Source: Eunapius fragilis
Lineage: Eukaryota; Porifera; Demospongiae; Spongillida; Spongillidae
DNA length: 64,000 nucleotides
Assembly: GCA_963681505.1 (NCBI GenBank)
Contig: OY811971.1
Span: 7,159,924 to 7,223,923, forward strand
Direction of reading: 5' to 3'
The translations under genes and the position numbers were made by a program. Below are positions 24,219 through 35,466 of this stretch, piece after piece. The notes below the pieces were generated by a model. The model saw only the letters and a list, made by a program, of their open reading frames with translations, was not told the origin of the DNA and made no database searches. Numbering within the stretch: the first letter of the stretch is position 1; the number at the start of each line of letters is the position of its first letter.

Positions 24219-24275
24219 CCAGTGGCGGATCCAGGGGGGGGGGGGGGGGGGGGGGGGGTCTTAAGACCCCCCCTC
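24219..24275. repeat. G-run short repeat, 'agtggcggatccagggg'
   Basis: 'cagtggcggatccag' precedes 25 consecutive G (24234-24258), then 'tcttaagaccccccctcgg'. The opening matches the terminus type seen at 5700 and 61739. Confidence 0.6.
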
Positions 24276-24868
24276 GGCCCGAGCAGTTATGAATAAAATA
24301 ACTTATGAATAATTAATTACATGCGTTCAAAAACGAAGCGTTCAACGAGTAGAACATTCGCGAGTTAGCGTTCCGTTCATCCAAAGTTTTCAGAGCGGGT
24401 TGCGGGTGGGTCTAAAGCCAAGACCCTCCCGAAAACCAAAATTAATTTCGCATGCGTGGTTAATTTAGTAGGCCTATTACTGTTAGTATTACCGCGCGAT
24501 CAAATGTTGTGAGCAGGAAGTAAAGACGTGAACTGGATGGGATCTCAGGTTCTTTTCCTCAAGAAACAGGTATTTAAATAAATACTGTCAAATAGGTATA
24601 TAAATTAATAAGAGGTAAAACGTATATGTCGTTTAGACCACCATGCGTTCACAATGGCTTTGCGTCACCAATTTAATTGCTGAGCAGTGTGAATGAAGAT
24701 TTTCCTCGTCGCTATCCACGCAGGCTTCTATTAATCGTTGGTAGTTATATATATCACTGTCAAAAGTATGTGTATTTTCATGCTAAATAAATGCAAAAGT
24801 AAGAAAAGCGCGCGTGTGTGACATTGTGATTGATATGACAGGCCCGTAGCCAGGTTGTGTGTTGGGAA

Positions 24869-24900
<32 letters not shown>
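24869..24900. repeat. poly-G run, about 32 bases
   Basis: Uninterrupted G run, preceded by 'ggcccgtagccaggttgtg'. Confidence 0.9.
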
Positions 24901-24901
<1 letters not shown>

Positions 24902-24949
24902 GCAAAGCATGTTATAAGTGGACTCAACCAGTGCATGTATGGTAGGCTA

Positions 24950-25058
24950 ATCTCGTGCCCAGACCCAATGCACCGCAGCTGCGGATGAATTATACGCTTG
25001 CAAGCGTAGGGGTAATGTATTCATCCGCATTGCATTGGGTCTGGCACGAGACTACACT
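24950..25058. mobile_element. short palindromic element (MITE-like)
   Basis: 'aatctcgtgcccagacccaatgca' on the left is inverted as 'tgcattgggtctggcacgaga' on the right. The inner arms are 'gcggatgaattatac' and 'gtattcatccgc'. The whole is about 105 bp with a central 'cgcttgcaagcg'. No coding content. Confidence 0.7.
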
Positions 25059-25161
25059 CGACCGCGGCGTAAAAACTGACGCGAATGTTGTCGCACGTGA
25101 CGTAATTCGTGTTTAGCGACTGGTGTAACATGATACGACGTAGCTACTAGGCCTATGCGAG

Positions 25162-26062
25162 ATGTCGAACTTCATCAAGACATCCTTTAAATCATGGATG
25201 GTTCTGGTGGTTGTCTCGCTGCATGTGGCTTGTGGTGATAATTTTGAAGCTGTACAAGCAACTTTGCTATCGGCTGGCCCTCTATCAAGTGATTGCCACT
25301 TCACTGCGAGCGTTCGCTTTAGCCCTTCAGTTTCTATTTGTCGATAAAACACTTTTGGAAACACGAGTCTGTACTTTCTGATATGGGCCGGTTGGGTTAC
25401 ATTTCATCTCGTCTCCTTTGTTGTTTTCTACAAAAAATCTTCAAAAGATGGAACTAGTGTATGTTGTTAGCTCAGTGCTCATACTTGCTTTATTAGCTAA
25501 TGTTCCATTTTTTACCGGTTCTTACGGTTCATCAGAAGCTTGGTGCTGGATAAAAGATACTGCTGATGGAAAAATCGAACGTTTGACCTTGTTCTATGCT
25601 CCTGCAATATCACTTGTTTTTATGGAATCAATAGCCGTCGTGGTAATAGTAACGATGCTGGTGTGTAGGGGATGTAGAAAGCCACTACGTCAACTCTCTG
25701 TGACTGAAAAACGTGCATTAAGTCAGATGCTTCCCCTGTTGGCTTACCCCATCATATTCTGTGTAGCCATGATACCTTCTTTTGTTATGGTGGTGCATAA
25801 TGCTGTCAGTGATCGCTTCATATTTTCCCTTAATCTTGCTGATGCAATATTAGCACCACTTTGGACTGTAGCATCCTCTGCAGTCCTCATTATTCACATT
25901 GTCATAGTTCTAGTGACGAGATCACTTCGCAGACGAAAGAGAACAGATCATGGTGAATACGTATCTCCATCAATGCAGTCAAGTGCACCTAGTTATGGAA
26001 GTGTCACTGTTCCTAGCTCAACATATTACAGTCTTCCAGAGGGAAGTATTGATTGTGATTGA
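25162..26062 (+). pseudogene. GPCR (cAMP-receptor/GPR157-like), frame-broken 5' half
   Basis: The 3' part (25448-26062) is one clean frame. It has a hydrophobic segment 'LVYVVSSVLILALLANVPFF', then 'SEAWCWIKD', the W-C-W-I extracellular-loop signature of cAMP-receptor-like and GPR157-like receptors. Three more membrane segments follow, near 25590-25660, 25735-25795 and 25830-25915, then a basic juxtamembrane stretch (RSLRRRKR) and a Ser/Tyr-rich tail ending IDCD, TGA at 26060-26062. The 5' part starts at ATG 25162 with a hydrophobic run (SWMVLVVVSLHVACG) and breaks near 25300. Membrane-like sequence continues in two other frames (ALALQFLF; SLYFLIWAGWVTFHLVSFVVF) before the clean frame. The gene would encode a plasma-membrane receptor. 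No intron explains the shifts, so it is a pseudogene or contains sequence errors. Confidence 0.6.
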
Positions 26063-26149
26063 CAATTTGACACCTGTCAGTGCTACATTACTGTACATGT
26101 ACATGTAATAGTGTTTATGCATTTTAATGAGTATACATACCGGGTGTCC

Positions 26150-26274
26150 ACAAATGAACGTGTAGCGGTCTCTACCATCTCATATGTAGCAGCGGAAATA
26201 CAACACTCATATAATCCTGGTTACAGAAACTTTATATAGGTTAATCACACGCATGCGCCTGGCACTCATTTATA
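26150..26274 (-). other. probable remnant of Gypsy 3' flank/LTR
   Basis: Between the GPCR stop and the Gypsy integrase stop lies a segment that on the minus strand includes 'tataaagtttctgtaacc' and 'tgttgtatttccgctgctaca'. It occupies the place expected for a 3' LTR start, but no second LTR copy exists in the window to confirm it. Confidence 0.3.
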
Positions 26275-27984
26275 TCAGTTCCCAATAACCGTTACACAGC
26301 TCCCCCTTATCAGGGAGTGGGTCCACACACTCATGCATGTATCGTCGTCCGATTCCAAGTCAGGAAGGTTCAATGGGTTCCCGTATCTGTCCGGCGGCCT
26401 TCTGTACCTTGTCGACCTCCGTAATACTGGTTCCGCCTCCTCGACAGATTCCTCTGTATCTCTGACCTGATCTGCCTCCTCTGCCTGTCCCTCTTCCCCA
26501 TCCGATTCATTCATTAAATGATCCCCGTCTTGTGGCTGTACTGCATTCCTTTCAGGATCTGCCATAACCCCTTGTCTATCTTGTCCATCCCCCCTCTCGC
26601 TGGATTCCTCTATAATACACTCCTCTTCCTCTTCTTCACGATGTGCATGTTCAGGGGTGCTCTCACCGCTGTCATCTTCCCACTGTTTCTTTTGTTGAGG
26701 GAATTGACCTTGTTCCTCCTTAGTAGGGGCAGGCTTTAATCTGTTGAAATGAACAACATATTTTTTTCTAGAGTTAGAGCAGTCAACGATACGATAAACA
26801 CACGGGCTAATCACTTTTGCTACCCTAAATGGCCCCCGCCATGGTCTGTGGAACTTCTTGCTCCTGTTCTTTGGTACAGCCGGACTGTGGAGAAATACCA
26901 AATCATTTACACTGTATGACTTTCCGCGCGTGTTTAAATCGTAAACAGCCTTCTGGTGTTGCTGCTTTTTACTTGCATGTTTCAGAACCCATTGATAGCT
27001 CTGTTGCAGCCGTTCTATTAATGCGGTACCATACTCGTTCACTGACTGATATTCAGGAGTTGAAATATTGTACAACAGGTCCTCAGGCAACCGAGGGTCA
27101 CGACCGAACATTAGCTGGAACGGTGTAGTACCTGTGGTTTCATGAGCGCTTGTTCTATACGCAAACAAAAGCGATGGTAAAAAAAGATACCAGTCACGTT
27201 CCACTTCCAGAACCGTCTTGCTCAACATTTCCAGTAGTGTTTTGTTAAATCGTTCTACCAACCCGTCTGACTGGGGGTGGTAGGGTGCTGTACGTGTTTT
27301 CCTCACTCCCAGCAAAATACAGACCTCTTTTACAAGTTTAGACTCGAAGTTCTTCCCCTGGTCGGTATGGATATTGTCAGGTACCCCAAAGCGGCATATG
27401 AATTCGTTTACCAGTACCCTAGCAATAGATGTGGCCTCCATATCCCTTAGGGGAAAAGCTTCCTTCCATTTCGTAAAATAGTCGCCTATCACCAGTATAT
27501 AGCGATGGCCACGAGGGATCTCAGGGAGGGGGCCCAAAATATCCATTGCCACGCGTTCAAGCGGCCTTTTAGCCAAACACGCTTCCATCGGTGCTCTTCC
27601 TTTCGGTGGCGACTTCCTGGAGTTACAGACTGCACATTCGTGACACCACTTCTCAATATCCTTCCTCTGACCTGGCCAGTAGAATCGGGCACGAGCTTTC
27701 TCCAGAACTTTACGAGCTCCAAGATGCCCTCCCACATGTGAGTTATGCAGACCTTGTAATACCTCAGAAACTAAATTCGCCGGCAGGACCAATTGCAAAT
27801 GAGCGTGCAAACCATTACCTTCGACGTCTTTCCACTGTCTATACAACATGCCATCTTCAAGTAGCAAGAAGTTCCTCTGTACCCAAAGCGACTGCAATTT
27901 CCAATTAGCTTCAGTAGAACATGAAACAACCGCTTGGAAGTTGGCACCACATTCCACAGCACCACATTCCACACTAATTATCAC
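26275..27984 (-). pseudogene. Gypsy (Ty3-like) retrotransposon integrase ORF, 5'-truncated
   Basis: An uninterrupted 569-codon frame begins inside the foldback repeat and ends at 26275. An HHCC zinc module (GLHNSHVGGHLGARKVL, CHECAVCNSRK) is followed by the DDE catalytic core: 'MDILGPLPEIPRGHRY' (first D), 'NIHTDQGKNFES' (second D), 'PQSDGLVERFNKTLLEML' (E). Then come a GPF-type chromatin-proximal region ('WRGPFRVAKV') and an acidic, Glu/Asp-rich tail. It joins cDNA to host DNA in the nucleus. Protease, RT and RNase H, normally upstream, are missing because the frame runs into the inverted repeat at 27929-29111, whose edge supplies the first dozen or so codons. The catalytic triad looks intact. 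Confidence 0.85.
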
Positions 27985-29111
27985 AAAACAATATTGTGCG
28001 GCTCAGTTTATAATGAATATAATTATAAAGTCCCAATTACGGCGATTAATACAGTGTGGCCATCCACACGTTGAATGCAAGAAAGGTAATGCCAAGCTTA
28101 TGACAGCCTTGAGGACCGTGGCTATGTCATTCGTAGGACAGTGACTGTCTACAATTTTCGGGTGATCCTGCACCACCACACCATCTGATGAGGTCTGTCT
28201 CACATTTCTGAACATGTGTCATTAAATTGGCCCCTCCCCCTTGAGAACCATGACCATGTCACACATGTGAGAGAGAGTTTACCCCACTGTCTGACCAAGG
28301 TAAGGGATGTTCTGGTGATCCTGCACCACCTGCTTTATAACTGGTAGACAGATGTCAATGTTCAAATATTCAGAAATGTGAGACAGACCTCATCAGATGC
28401 TCTGGTGGTGCAGGATCACCAGAACATCCCTTACCTTGGTCAGACAGTGGGGTAAACTCTCTCTCACATGTGTGACATGGCCATGGTTCTCAAGGGGGAG
28501 GGGCCATTTTAATGACACATGTTCAGAAATGTGAGACAGACCTCATCAGATGCTCTGGTGGTGCAGGATCACCAGAACATTGCTTACCTTGGTCAGACAG
28601 TGGGGTAAACTCTCTCTCACATGTGTGACATGGCCATGGTTCTCAAGGGGGAGGGGCCATTTTAATGACACATGTTCAGAAATGTGTGACAGACCTCATC
28701 AGATGCTCTGGTGGTGCAGGATCACCAGAACATCGCTTACCTTGGTCAGACAGTAGGGTAAACTCTCTCTCACATGTGTGACATGGTCATGGTTCTCAAG
28801 GGGGAGGGGCCAATTTAATGACACATGTTCAGAAATGTGAGACAGACCTCATCAGATGGTGTGGTGGTGCAGGATCACCCGAAAATTGTAGACAGTCACT
28901 GTCCTACGAATGACATAGCCACGGTCCTCAAGGCTGTCATAAGCTTGGCATTACCTTTCTTGCATTCAACGTGTGGATGGCCACACTGTATTAATCGCCG
29001 TAATTGGGACTTTATAATTATATTCATTATAAACTGAGCCGCACAATATTGTTTTGTGATAATTAGTGTGGAATGTGGTGCTGTGGAATGTGGTGCCAAC
29101 TTCCAAGCGGT
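27929..29111. mobile_element. foldback-type element with long inverted arms
   Basis: 27929-28329 is the near-perfect reverse complement of the outer part of 28368-29111. Outer ends read 'accgcttggaagttggcacc' at 27929 and its reverse complement ending at 29111. The arms include 'gtggaatgtggtgctgtggaatgtggtgcc' tandem dodecamer-like repeats, and the same 70-codon frame opens in each arm (28215-28003 minus and 28825-29037 plus). The arms are of unequal length because the right arm contains extra 153-bp units. The left arm cuts the Gypsy integrase frame. No clear target-site duplication is seen. Confidence 0.8.
28368..28880. repeat. 153-bp tandem repeat inside foldback arm
   Basis: 'ttcagaaatgtgagacagac' recurs at about 28369, 28522, 28675 and 28828, an exact 153-bp spacing, giving three full copies and a partial one. 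Each holds 'ctctggtggtgcaggatcaccagaacat', 'cttaccttggtcagacagtggggtaaact' and 'tctcaagggggaggggcca'. The left arm has one inverted copy (about 28140-28329). Copies differ at only a few positions. Confidence 0.9.
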
Positions 29112-29112
29112 G

Positions 29113-29205
29113 TAGCAAGCATTAGCAAGTACGTCAAATGCCTCGCTCGACCCGAGCCTGAAGGTGCCATCGTGGTGACAAAACTGTATCGCAACCAGGT
29201 TTAAG
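29113..29205. repeat. dispersed repeat, inverted copy at about 53115-53208
   Basis: 'agcaagcattagcaagtacgtcaaatg...ctcgctcgacccgagcctg...gtgacaaaactgtatcgcaacca' matches the reverse complement of 53115-53208 with about 10% difference. The match begins right at the outer edge of the foldback element. Confidence 0.75.
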
Positions 29206-29209
29206 CCGT

Positions 29210-30730
29210 GTTATACAATCACGTCTATTGTGCTGCACTGCAAAATATATTTGCTGAGTGGATGGTTGTACCGTAGATGTGTAGTGTACTACATGCATGT
29301 ATTCCAAAGTCTATACCAATGCGAACTTTTTATTTATTATGATAAACGAGCCGGATATAACGCGCGCGGATAGTGGAGCATGTATGCTTTAGGACGTTTG
29401 CATCCTAATGTGAGCTTAATATTATTACCATCGCAATTCAGGGAGTCATGTGATTTAATTCTTGCTTCCTCTAATTGATTGGCACTGTGCTGAGGTCATT
29501 CTGTTAGTCTCTTCATCTCTGTTGCAATTTGTGTATGGGTTCTGGGGATGGCCCATAGGTGTTCCCCCTATGTTGCTCACATAATCTTTATTTATCCTTG
29601 TGCTGAGCTATTTTTCTTCAAATTTCTAACTACCGTGACTATGTGTATTAATATTTTGTATTAGCTTCTACTTCATTCTTTTTACATAGCTTGTTGAGAT
29701 TGTGTTTCCTAGATACGGCACTATTCTGTCAACAAAGTGCTTAAGGTCGAGCGACGCCCAACTAGTGTAGACACGCTCTAGGTACTGGGATAAAGGTTCC
29801 ATTATTAAAAATTAAATTGCATCCTATTTTGTCTAAAACATATGGTACAGTGCCTGACAAGTTCCAAAATTGGTTTACCGGTTCTAGAACAAGTCGGATC
29901 AGAACTTAAGCTAACAAGGGGTCTAGTATTAATAGCATGCAGAAGGAATTTGTGTCCACCTACTACACCTACTGGAGAGGTGAAGACTCATTCAATCATC
30001 GCCTAGATGTTTAGGTTAAAATAGCAATGCCCAATGGACAGAAAATAGATACTGCATGCATACACGTATCATGAATATGAATGGTCTACCATACAGAGTA
30101 CGTATAGCACTAGTACGATCATAGCGTGGTTCATGCCCTACCTTCAAATTTTGGGGAAAAGGCGTGACATTTCGTAATCATATGTTCAATCATCTTTGAA
30201 AAAAATGGGAATTGGTTTGCTGACGAAAGTGGCGCGAAATGTAGTTACTTTGCTTTTTCTCCGTAACGGGTAAGAAAAAAACTGAACGATCTGAAGAAAT
30301 CAATTTCTTACTTTTCTGTATACACTCCGAATTTGACGCGTTATCACTGATCACACGTATCTCGGAATGAAGAAATATGCATGGAATTATAACACATTGG
30401 GTTAGAGACCCCTCCTTGTACCCCTCTGCAATCAGAAAACGTGTGAGCTATTGAAAGTGTGCAATGGAGCCATTCTGGCATGGACGTGTGCAGCATTGGT
30501 GCAATGTTGGAAGCAGAGGATGTCTATTATGGGCAGTGGGCAAGTCCTTGTTAGCTAAGGGATAGTGATTTGTGCAAAACATGTATAATGTGAGGTATGT
30601 ATGTGGCTATATGTGAATCTCCATTGTCTATCACTCTATCTTTCTTTCCCTGTTCATCCATCTATATATCTCTCCCAAAGCATCACACAGATGAGTGATT
30701 GAGTGAGCTGGGAAGGAACATTATTCAACA
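29210..30730. other. no gene recognised
   Basis: AT-rich sequence without coding-like exons, family motifs or matched repeats. Confidence 0.5.
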
Positions 30731-30814
30731 GTGAAAAACGTGTGGTACGAGAATGTATATGTAGTAAGACTAAGGTTGTTCTTTGTGCATGTGTATATTG
30801 TTATGTATGAATTT

Positions 30815-30935
30815 TGGTGCGTATTTGTGTGTGTGTGTTTGTGTGAGTTTTTTCTTTGTGTATGTGCATGTGTGTTGGTGTGTGTGTGCATGTGTGTGTT
30901 TTTGTGTGTGTTTTTGTATGTGTGTGTGAGGCATT
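30815..30935. repeat. imperfect (TG)n/(TTTGTG)n microsatellite
   Basis: Alternating 'gtgtgtgttt', 'gtgtgcatgtg' runs; frames through it are low complexity. Confidence 0.8.
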
Positions 30936-30959
30936 TGTGTTTAAATGTATGAAGTAATA

Positions 30960-32140
30960 CTTATTGTGCCACTTACACTAAACATCATTTTTAGAGATTT
31001 CATGTTTAGGGACTGGTTACATACGAGGACATAAAGATTGACTAACACAAGCACACAGCATGTCTACTTATAAAAAGTTACTTCTGGTTATGTGAATGAA
31101 CAAGGACGAGGTGTAGTGCTATTCAAAATGAGTGGTTAAAAATTAGAATTAGCATAGTAACTATAAGTACGAGCATGCATATCAAACTGCAATCTAACTT
31201 TGGGACGTTTTATGACATAACCAGGTTTGCGGACATTGAACTAGAGCATGCATCAATTTCAAAGCCACAAATCTTCCAAGCTAAACAACCCACGTCTTTC
31301 CTATTTCATCAGGACTTATTGCCACATTACTTCTATAATTCATTGTATTTTTTACACACTATAAACCTTTTTCAGTTGTTCATACATTTTCATACATTTT
31401 GAGCCATTCTTTATTTTAGAAAAGATTCCATTTACCTGTAAGTATCAAAGGACCTATGCTCCCTAATGAATAACTTTCTTGCAAAATCCTTGACTACTGA
31501 ATCGAACTTCACTTCACGCCCTGTAACTATCTGAAAGACGAGTATCCTCGTTCCGTTTTGGAGTAGCAGAGATTAACACATGCTCTATTCAAGTTACCGC
31601 ACTTATTGAAATTTTTATAACGGCACTACATATAGTATTGGGTTTTCCAGTTGACTTTTGTTTAGATAATGTGGTGCTGCGGAATATTTTGCCTTTGGAA
31701 TACCGTCCTGTATTGTTAGGGGCCAACTATTATCCATTCGCTGCACTGTGTGGGCAGGCTGGCGATAATCTACCACACCATCGCAATATGCGTGCATGCA
31801 CCCATGTGTGTGATGTTAGTACAGGAGGTTGTATATACTGGACTGGTGGTGTCCTATATTTAGCACACTTCGACTAAGGCATATGGCCCCTAAATATAGG
31901 ACTATTACATATTACATTTTAACTTCTGATAAAACTTGTTTCCTTGCTTTTTACACTAGTATACTATTTGCCTGCAAAACCTATATCCCACCAACTTTCA
32001 CAGAAAGAATGTTTATATTTACCTTCATTTTTAACTTTCGAATCACTGTTGCATCGCAGTTTTCTTTTAACTGATTAAATTAACTTCACTAGCAAAAAGT
32101 TCGCACACCACACGACGATAAAAAAACCGACGCTATTAAG
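30960..32140. other. no gene recognised
   Basis: Short AT-rich frames only. Nothing splice-bounded or family-like was found. Confidence 0.45.
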
Positions 32141-32154
32141 AGTTAAGTTGTGTT

Positions 32155-32455
32155 TTACACAAGATATAAAAATAAAATTGGTGATGTAGGATTTGTAGAC
32201 AGCAATTGAGTAAAAAGTAAGAAAACAAGGAATTACGGATATTAGGCGTTCATTTAATTATTAATATTACATACCTACATTTAGCACAGAATTTCAAGGA
32301 GGTAGATTTGCTAAATAATGTAGGTCTGTACTATTTATAATTAAATGAATGCCTAATATCCGTAATTCCTTGTTTTCTTACTTTTTACTTAATTGCTGTC
32401 TACAAATCCTACATCACCAATTTTATTTTAATTTAATTTTTATATGTTGTTTCAC
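32155..32455. mobile_element. MITE with about 100-bp terminal inverted repeats
   Basis: Left arm about 32165-32262 ('ataaaattggtgatgtaggatttgtagacagcaatt' through 'cggatattaggcgttcatttaatta') is inverted at about 32338-32440 ('taattaaatgaatgcctaatatccgtaattccttg' through 'ctacatcaccaattttatt'). A spacer of about 75 bp lies between. Arms match with very few differences, so the copy is young. No ORF. Confidence 0.85.
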
Positions 32456-32565
32456 ACATTTTTATGCATGAGAATAAACGGAGGAAGTATATATGCATAT
32501 TAAGGCATGTATTGGGAAACCGTACAATCATACTCCATCGTAGCACAAGAGACCGTTTGATCTGC

Positions 32566-32757
32566 TCACATGCATTGGGCCTTCATGCTATCCTCCTTAC
32601 TCTCAGGATCGGCTTTGTAGTGCTTCTTTTTTTCATGCGCTTCTTGAAAATTGTCGCGCTTCTCAATATCTTGCGACTCGCCAACACAACAGTCATCATT
32701 GAACTTTGCGATCTTCTTTGAGCGATTCATTTCTCTTCGCGAGCGACGTGACGGCAT
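32566..32757 (-). CDS. small basic ORF, unrecognised
   Basis: ATG at 32757 opens 63 codons rich in Lys, Arg, Glu and Asp (MPSRRSRREMNRSKKIAKF...). A true ATG, no hydrophobic segment, no known motif. It could be a first exon, since the frame ends without a clear donor, or chance. Confidence 0.25.
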   Translation of the reverse strand: MPSRRSRREMNRSKKIAKFNDDCCVGESQDIEKRDNFQEAHEKKKHYKADPESKEDSMKAQCM

Positions 32758-33002
32758 TTTGAAGAATACAAACCAGACACGTCAAACTTTTGGTACACCG
32801 TACAAACGTGACAAAAACTGTAATAGCGCAATGTAGAACGTGTTCAACCACACGTTCCCGCCCAATTATGAAGGATATTGACTGGGTCTTACTTGTGTCA
32901 AAATAGTTAGTCGGTTGAAATGTTCTGGTCTAAAACCTACATTCCTGTATAGCCCAATTTGTACCTCGCCGTTATCAGTGCCGTAAACCGCTTTCTTATC
33001 CC

Positions 33003-34960
33003 ATGCGCTTGCTGGGATTGAAAAAGTTGTGGTATAGTAATGACAAGGTTCGCTATAAACACTTTGCTAGAAAGTATGATACGGCTGTCAAAGAATTCAT
33101 CGTGTCTCAGGAAAACAACGTTCTCAAAAAGAAAAGCTTATCATGCATCTTTCAATTCATATGTAAATTCCAAGCTTACTATATCTCTCAGTGTATACCC
33201 CCTCTCATTGACTCCAATGACAATTTGGTTGTCTCAAATCGTAAATGTACTGTGCTTAATGATTATTTTGCTTCTGTCTTTACTGCTGACGACGGTTTGC
33301 TCCCAGAATTTGTGCCGCGTCTCTCAGAAAACAAATACGTGTTCTCTTCCCATTTGACAAGATTCTTAAGACTTAAAAATCATTGCCCTCAAAATGTTCT
33401 AAAACTCCTGATGGGTTTCCCGCTTTTTTCTTAAAGTCTTTAGCCCCAGCTATTGCTTTCCCATTATCACTCCTTTTTGAGATGTCTATGAGTACAGGAC
33501 ATATACCCTTAGTTTGGAAGACTGCATTTGTATGTCCTGTCTTTAAAAAGGGTTCACGAAAACAGCCCAGTAACTATAGACCTATCTCACAAACGTGTAT
33601 CCTTTGTAAAGTTATGGAAAGTATTATATCATCTTCTATGATATCCTTCCTTCGTAGTCATAATCTTATCTCACAGGATCAGTTTGGTTTCCTCGCTCGA
33701 CATTCTGCTTGTACTCAGTTATTGATAACTCTGAACAATTGGACATTGAATGTTGACAATGGCATGAAGGTGGATGTTGTGTATACTGATATTGCTAAGG
33801 CCTTTGACACTGTCTCCCATTCTAAATTATTGCTAAAGGTTGAGGCTTATGGCTTTAAATCAAACTTACTTCAGTGGATAAGAGCCTTTTTAAACGACCG
33901 CACACAATGTGTATATGTAGGACTTGATGTATCATCTCCTAAATTCATCACCAGTGGTGTACCTCAGGGTTCTGTCCTTGGTCCTCTCTTGTTTCTGATA
34001 TATGTCAATGACCTTCCTAACCATGTCCAATCTCCAGCTGGCATTAAAATCTTTGCCGATGACACAAAACTGTATCTTGGTTATACTGAAAATCAAAATA
34101 CACCACTTACACAATCCTTAAATCAATTTTGTTCATGGTCCAAGACATGGCAACTGACTGTTGCGTATTCCAAGTGCTCTGTCATTTCCTTTGGTTCTCG
34201 TGGTTATGAGCCTATTTCACCTTACTCACTTTCTGGTATTCCTTTGCAATTTGTATCATCTATAAGAGATCTTGGGGTGTGTTTGAATTCAGACCTTACG
34301 CCAAGTATGCATTGCTCAAACATTGCTGCCATGGCTTTCAATAGGAGCTGTCTTCTCTTAAAATGCTTTCATTCTAATGATGTGTCTCTCCTTGTGCGTC
34401 TTTATAAGGTGTATGTTCGTCCCCTTCTGGAAAGTAATACCCAAGTTTGGAATCCCTGGTTCCATAAAGATATTCAATGTATTAACGTGTTCAGAGATTT
34501 TTCACTCGTGCCATAATCCAACGTGCTGGTACCATATATGGATTATGATGATCGCCTTGCGAACCTGGGTTTACAGTCCTTAGATAACAGGAGAGTCTTC
34601 TACGACCTTGTCATGTGCTACAAGATCTACAATAACCTGGTTGATTTACCTTTTGAGAGTTTTTTCGCCAAACCGGCTAGGCCGTATTCCATCCGAGGTC
34701 ATCCTTGTATCCTGCGATCCAAACATTTACACCATCATGCATTCCGAGCACATTTTTTCACTGAACGTGTGATACCTATATGGAACCACTTACCCTAAGA
34801 TGTCACTTCATTGAACATTACAGTTATTCGTACCCGACTTAGATCTGTGGACCTTTCACCGTTTTGTATGTTATATCCCTCCCATGTTTAGGCAGTTTGT
34901 AAGTGCACGTACACATCGTGCCACTACTTGCCTTTTTGCATATGTATGTCTGTTTATATG
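33003..34960 (+). pseudogene. non-LTR retrotransposon (CR1/Jockey-like LINE), 5'-truncated, frameshifted
   Basis: The three frames together follow a LINE ORF2 from the region before RT to the C-terminus. 33003-33434 includes 'LNDYFASVFTADDGLLPEF'. 33383-34516 has the RT blocks 'FKKGSRKQPSNYRPIS', 'DQFGFLARHSACTQLL', 'VVYTDIAKAFDTVSHSKLL', 'SGVPQGSVLGPLLFLIYVND' and 'IFADDTKLY' (catalytic FADD). 34523-34798 holds the C-terminal 'DYDDRLANLGLQSLDNRR'. Breaks fall near 33400 and 34510. The endonuclease and ORF1 are missing, as usual for 5'-truncated LINE insertions. The copy ends in a '(aatc)n/(aatca)n' tail at about 34967-35000, typical of LINEs that end in short tandem repeats rather than poly-A. 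Confidence 0.85.
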
Positions 34961-34966
34961 TATGCA

Positions 34967-35240
34967 ATCAATCAATCAAATCAAATCAAATCAATCAAGA
35001 TCAACTCCTATACTCCTGTTAGACATCAACTCCTACTCCTCCTGCTTCTACTCTTACTCCTAGTTTTAGACATAAACTCCTAATCCTACTTTTAGACCTC
35101 AACTCCTACTCCTACTAGACATCAACTCCTACTCCTGCACCTACTCCTACTCCTACTTTTAGACACCAACTCCTGCTCCTACTCCTGCTCCTACTCCTAC
35201 TTTTAGACATCAACTCCTACTCCTACTTTTAGCTACACCC
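34967..35240. repeat. LINE tail plus minisatellite 'caactcctactcctactttta'
   Basis: 'aatcaatcaatcaaatcaaatc' (34967-35000) is the probable LINE 3' tail. It is followed by six or so units of 'agacatcaactcctactcctactttt' with variable numbers of 'ctcctac'. Confidence 0.8.
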
Positions 35241-35466
35241 CTGAGAAACGCACGCACACTAGCCATTTCAAGTTCAGTATACTACCCAGAACAATAATCA
35301 ACTGGCTTACACTCTAGTTCAGCTGCGCAGAATTTGAAACAACTCCCTCACGTGAGATTATAACTAGGCGTATGTGACCGGGAAGGTACAATAACTAACA
35401 ACCAATAGCTAATCAGAATTATTAAAATGTTCGTACTGTACTGCAGCGCTGCGAGCAGTTGGGAAT

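Noticed and set aside
28003..29037. Identical 70-codon frames in the two foldback arms as a possible small protein gene
   Set aside because: Identity follows from the inverted duplication; no motif, no codon pattern and no start context.
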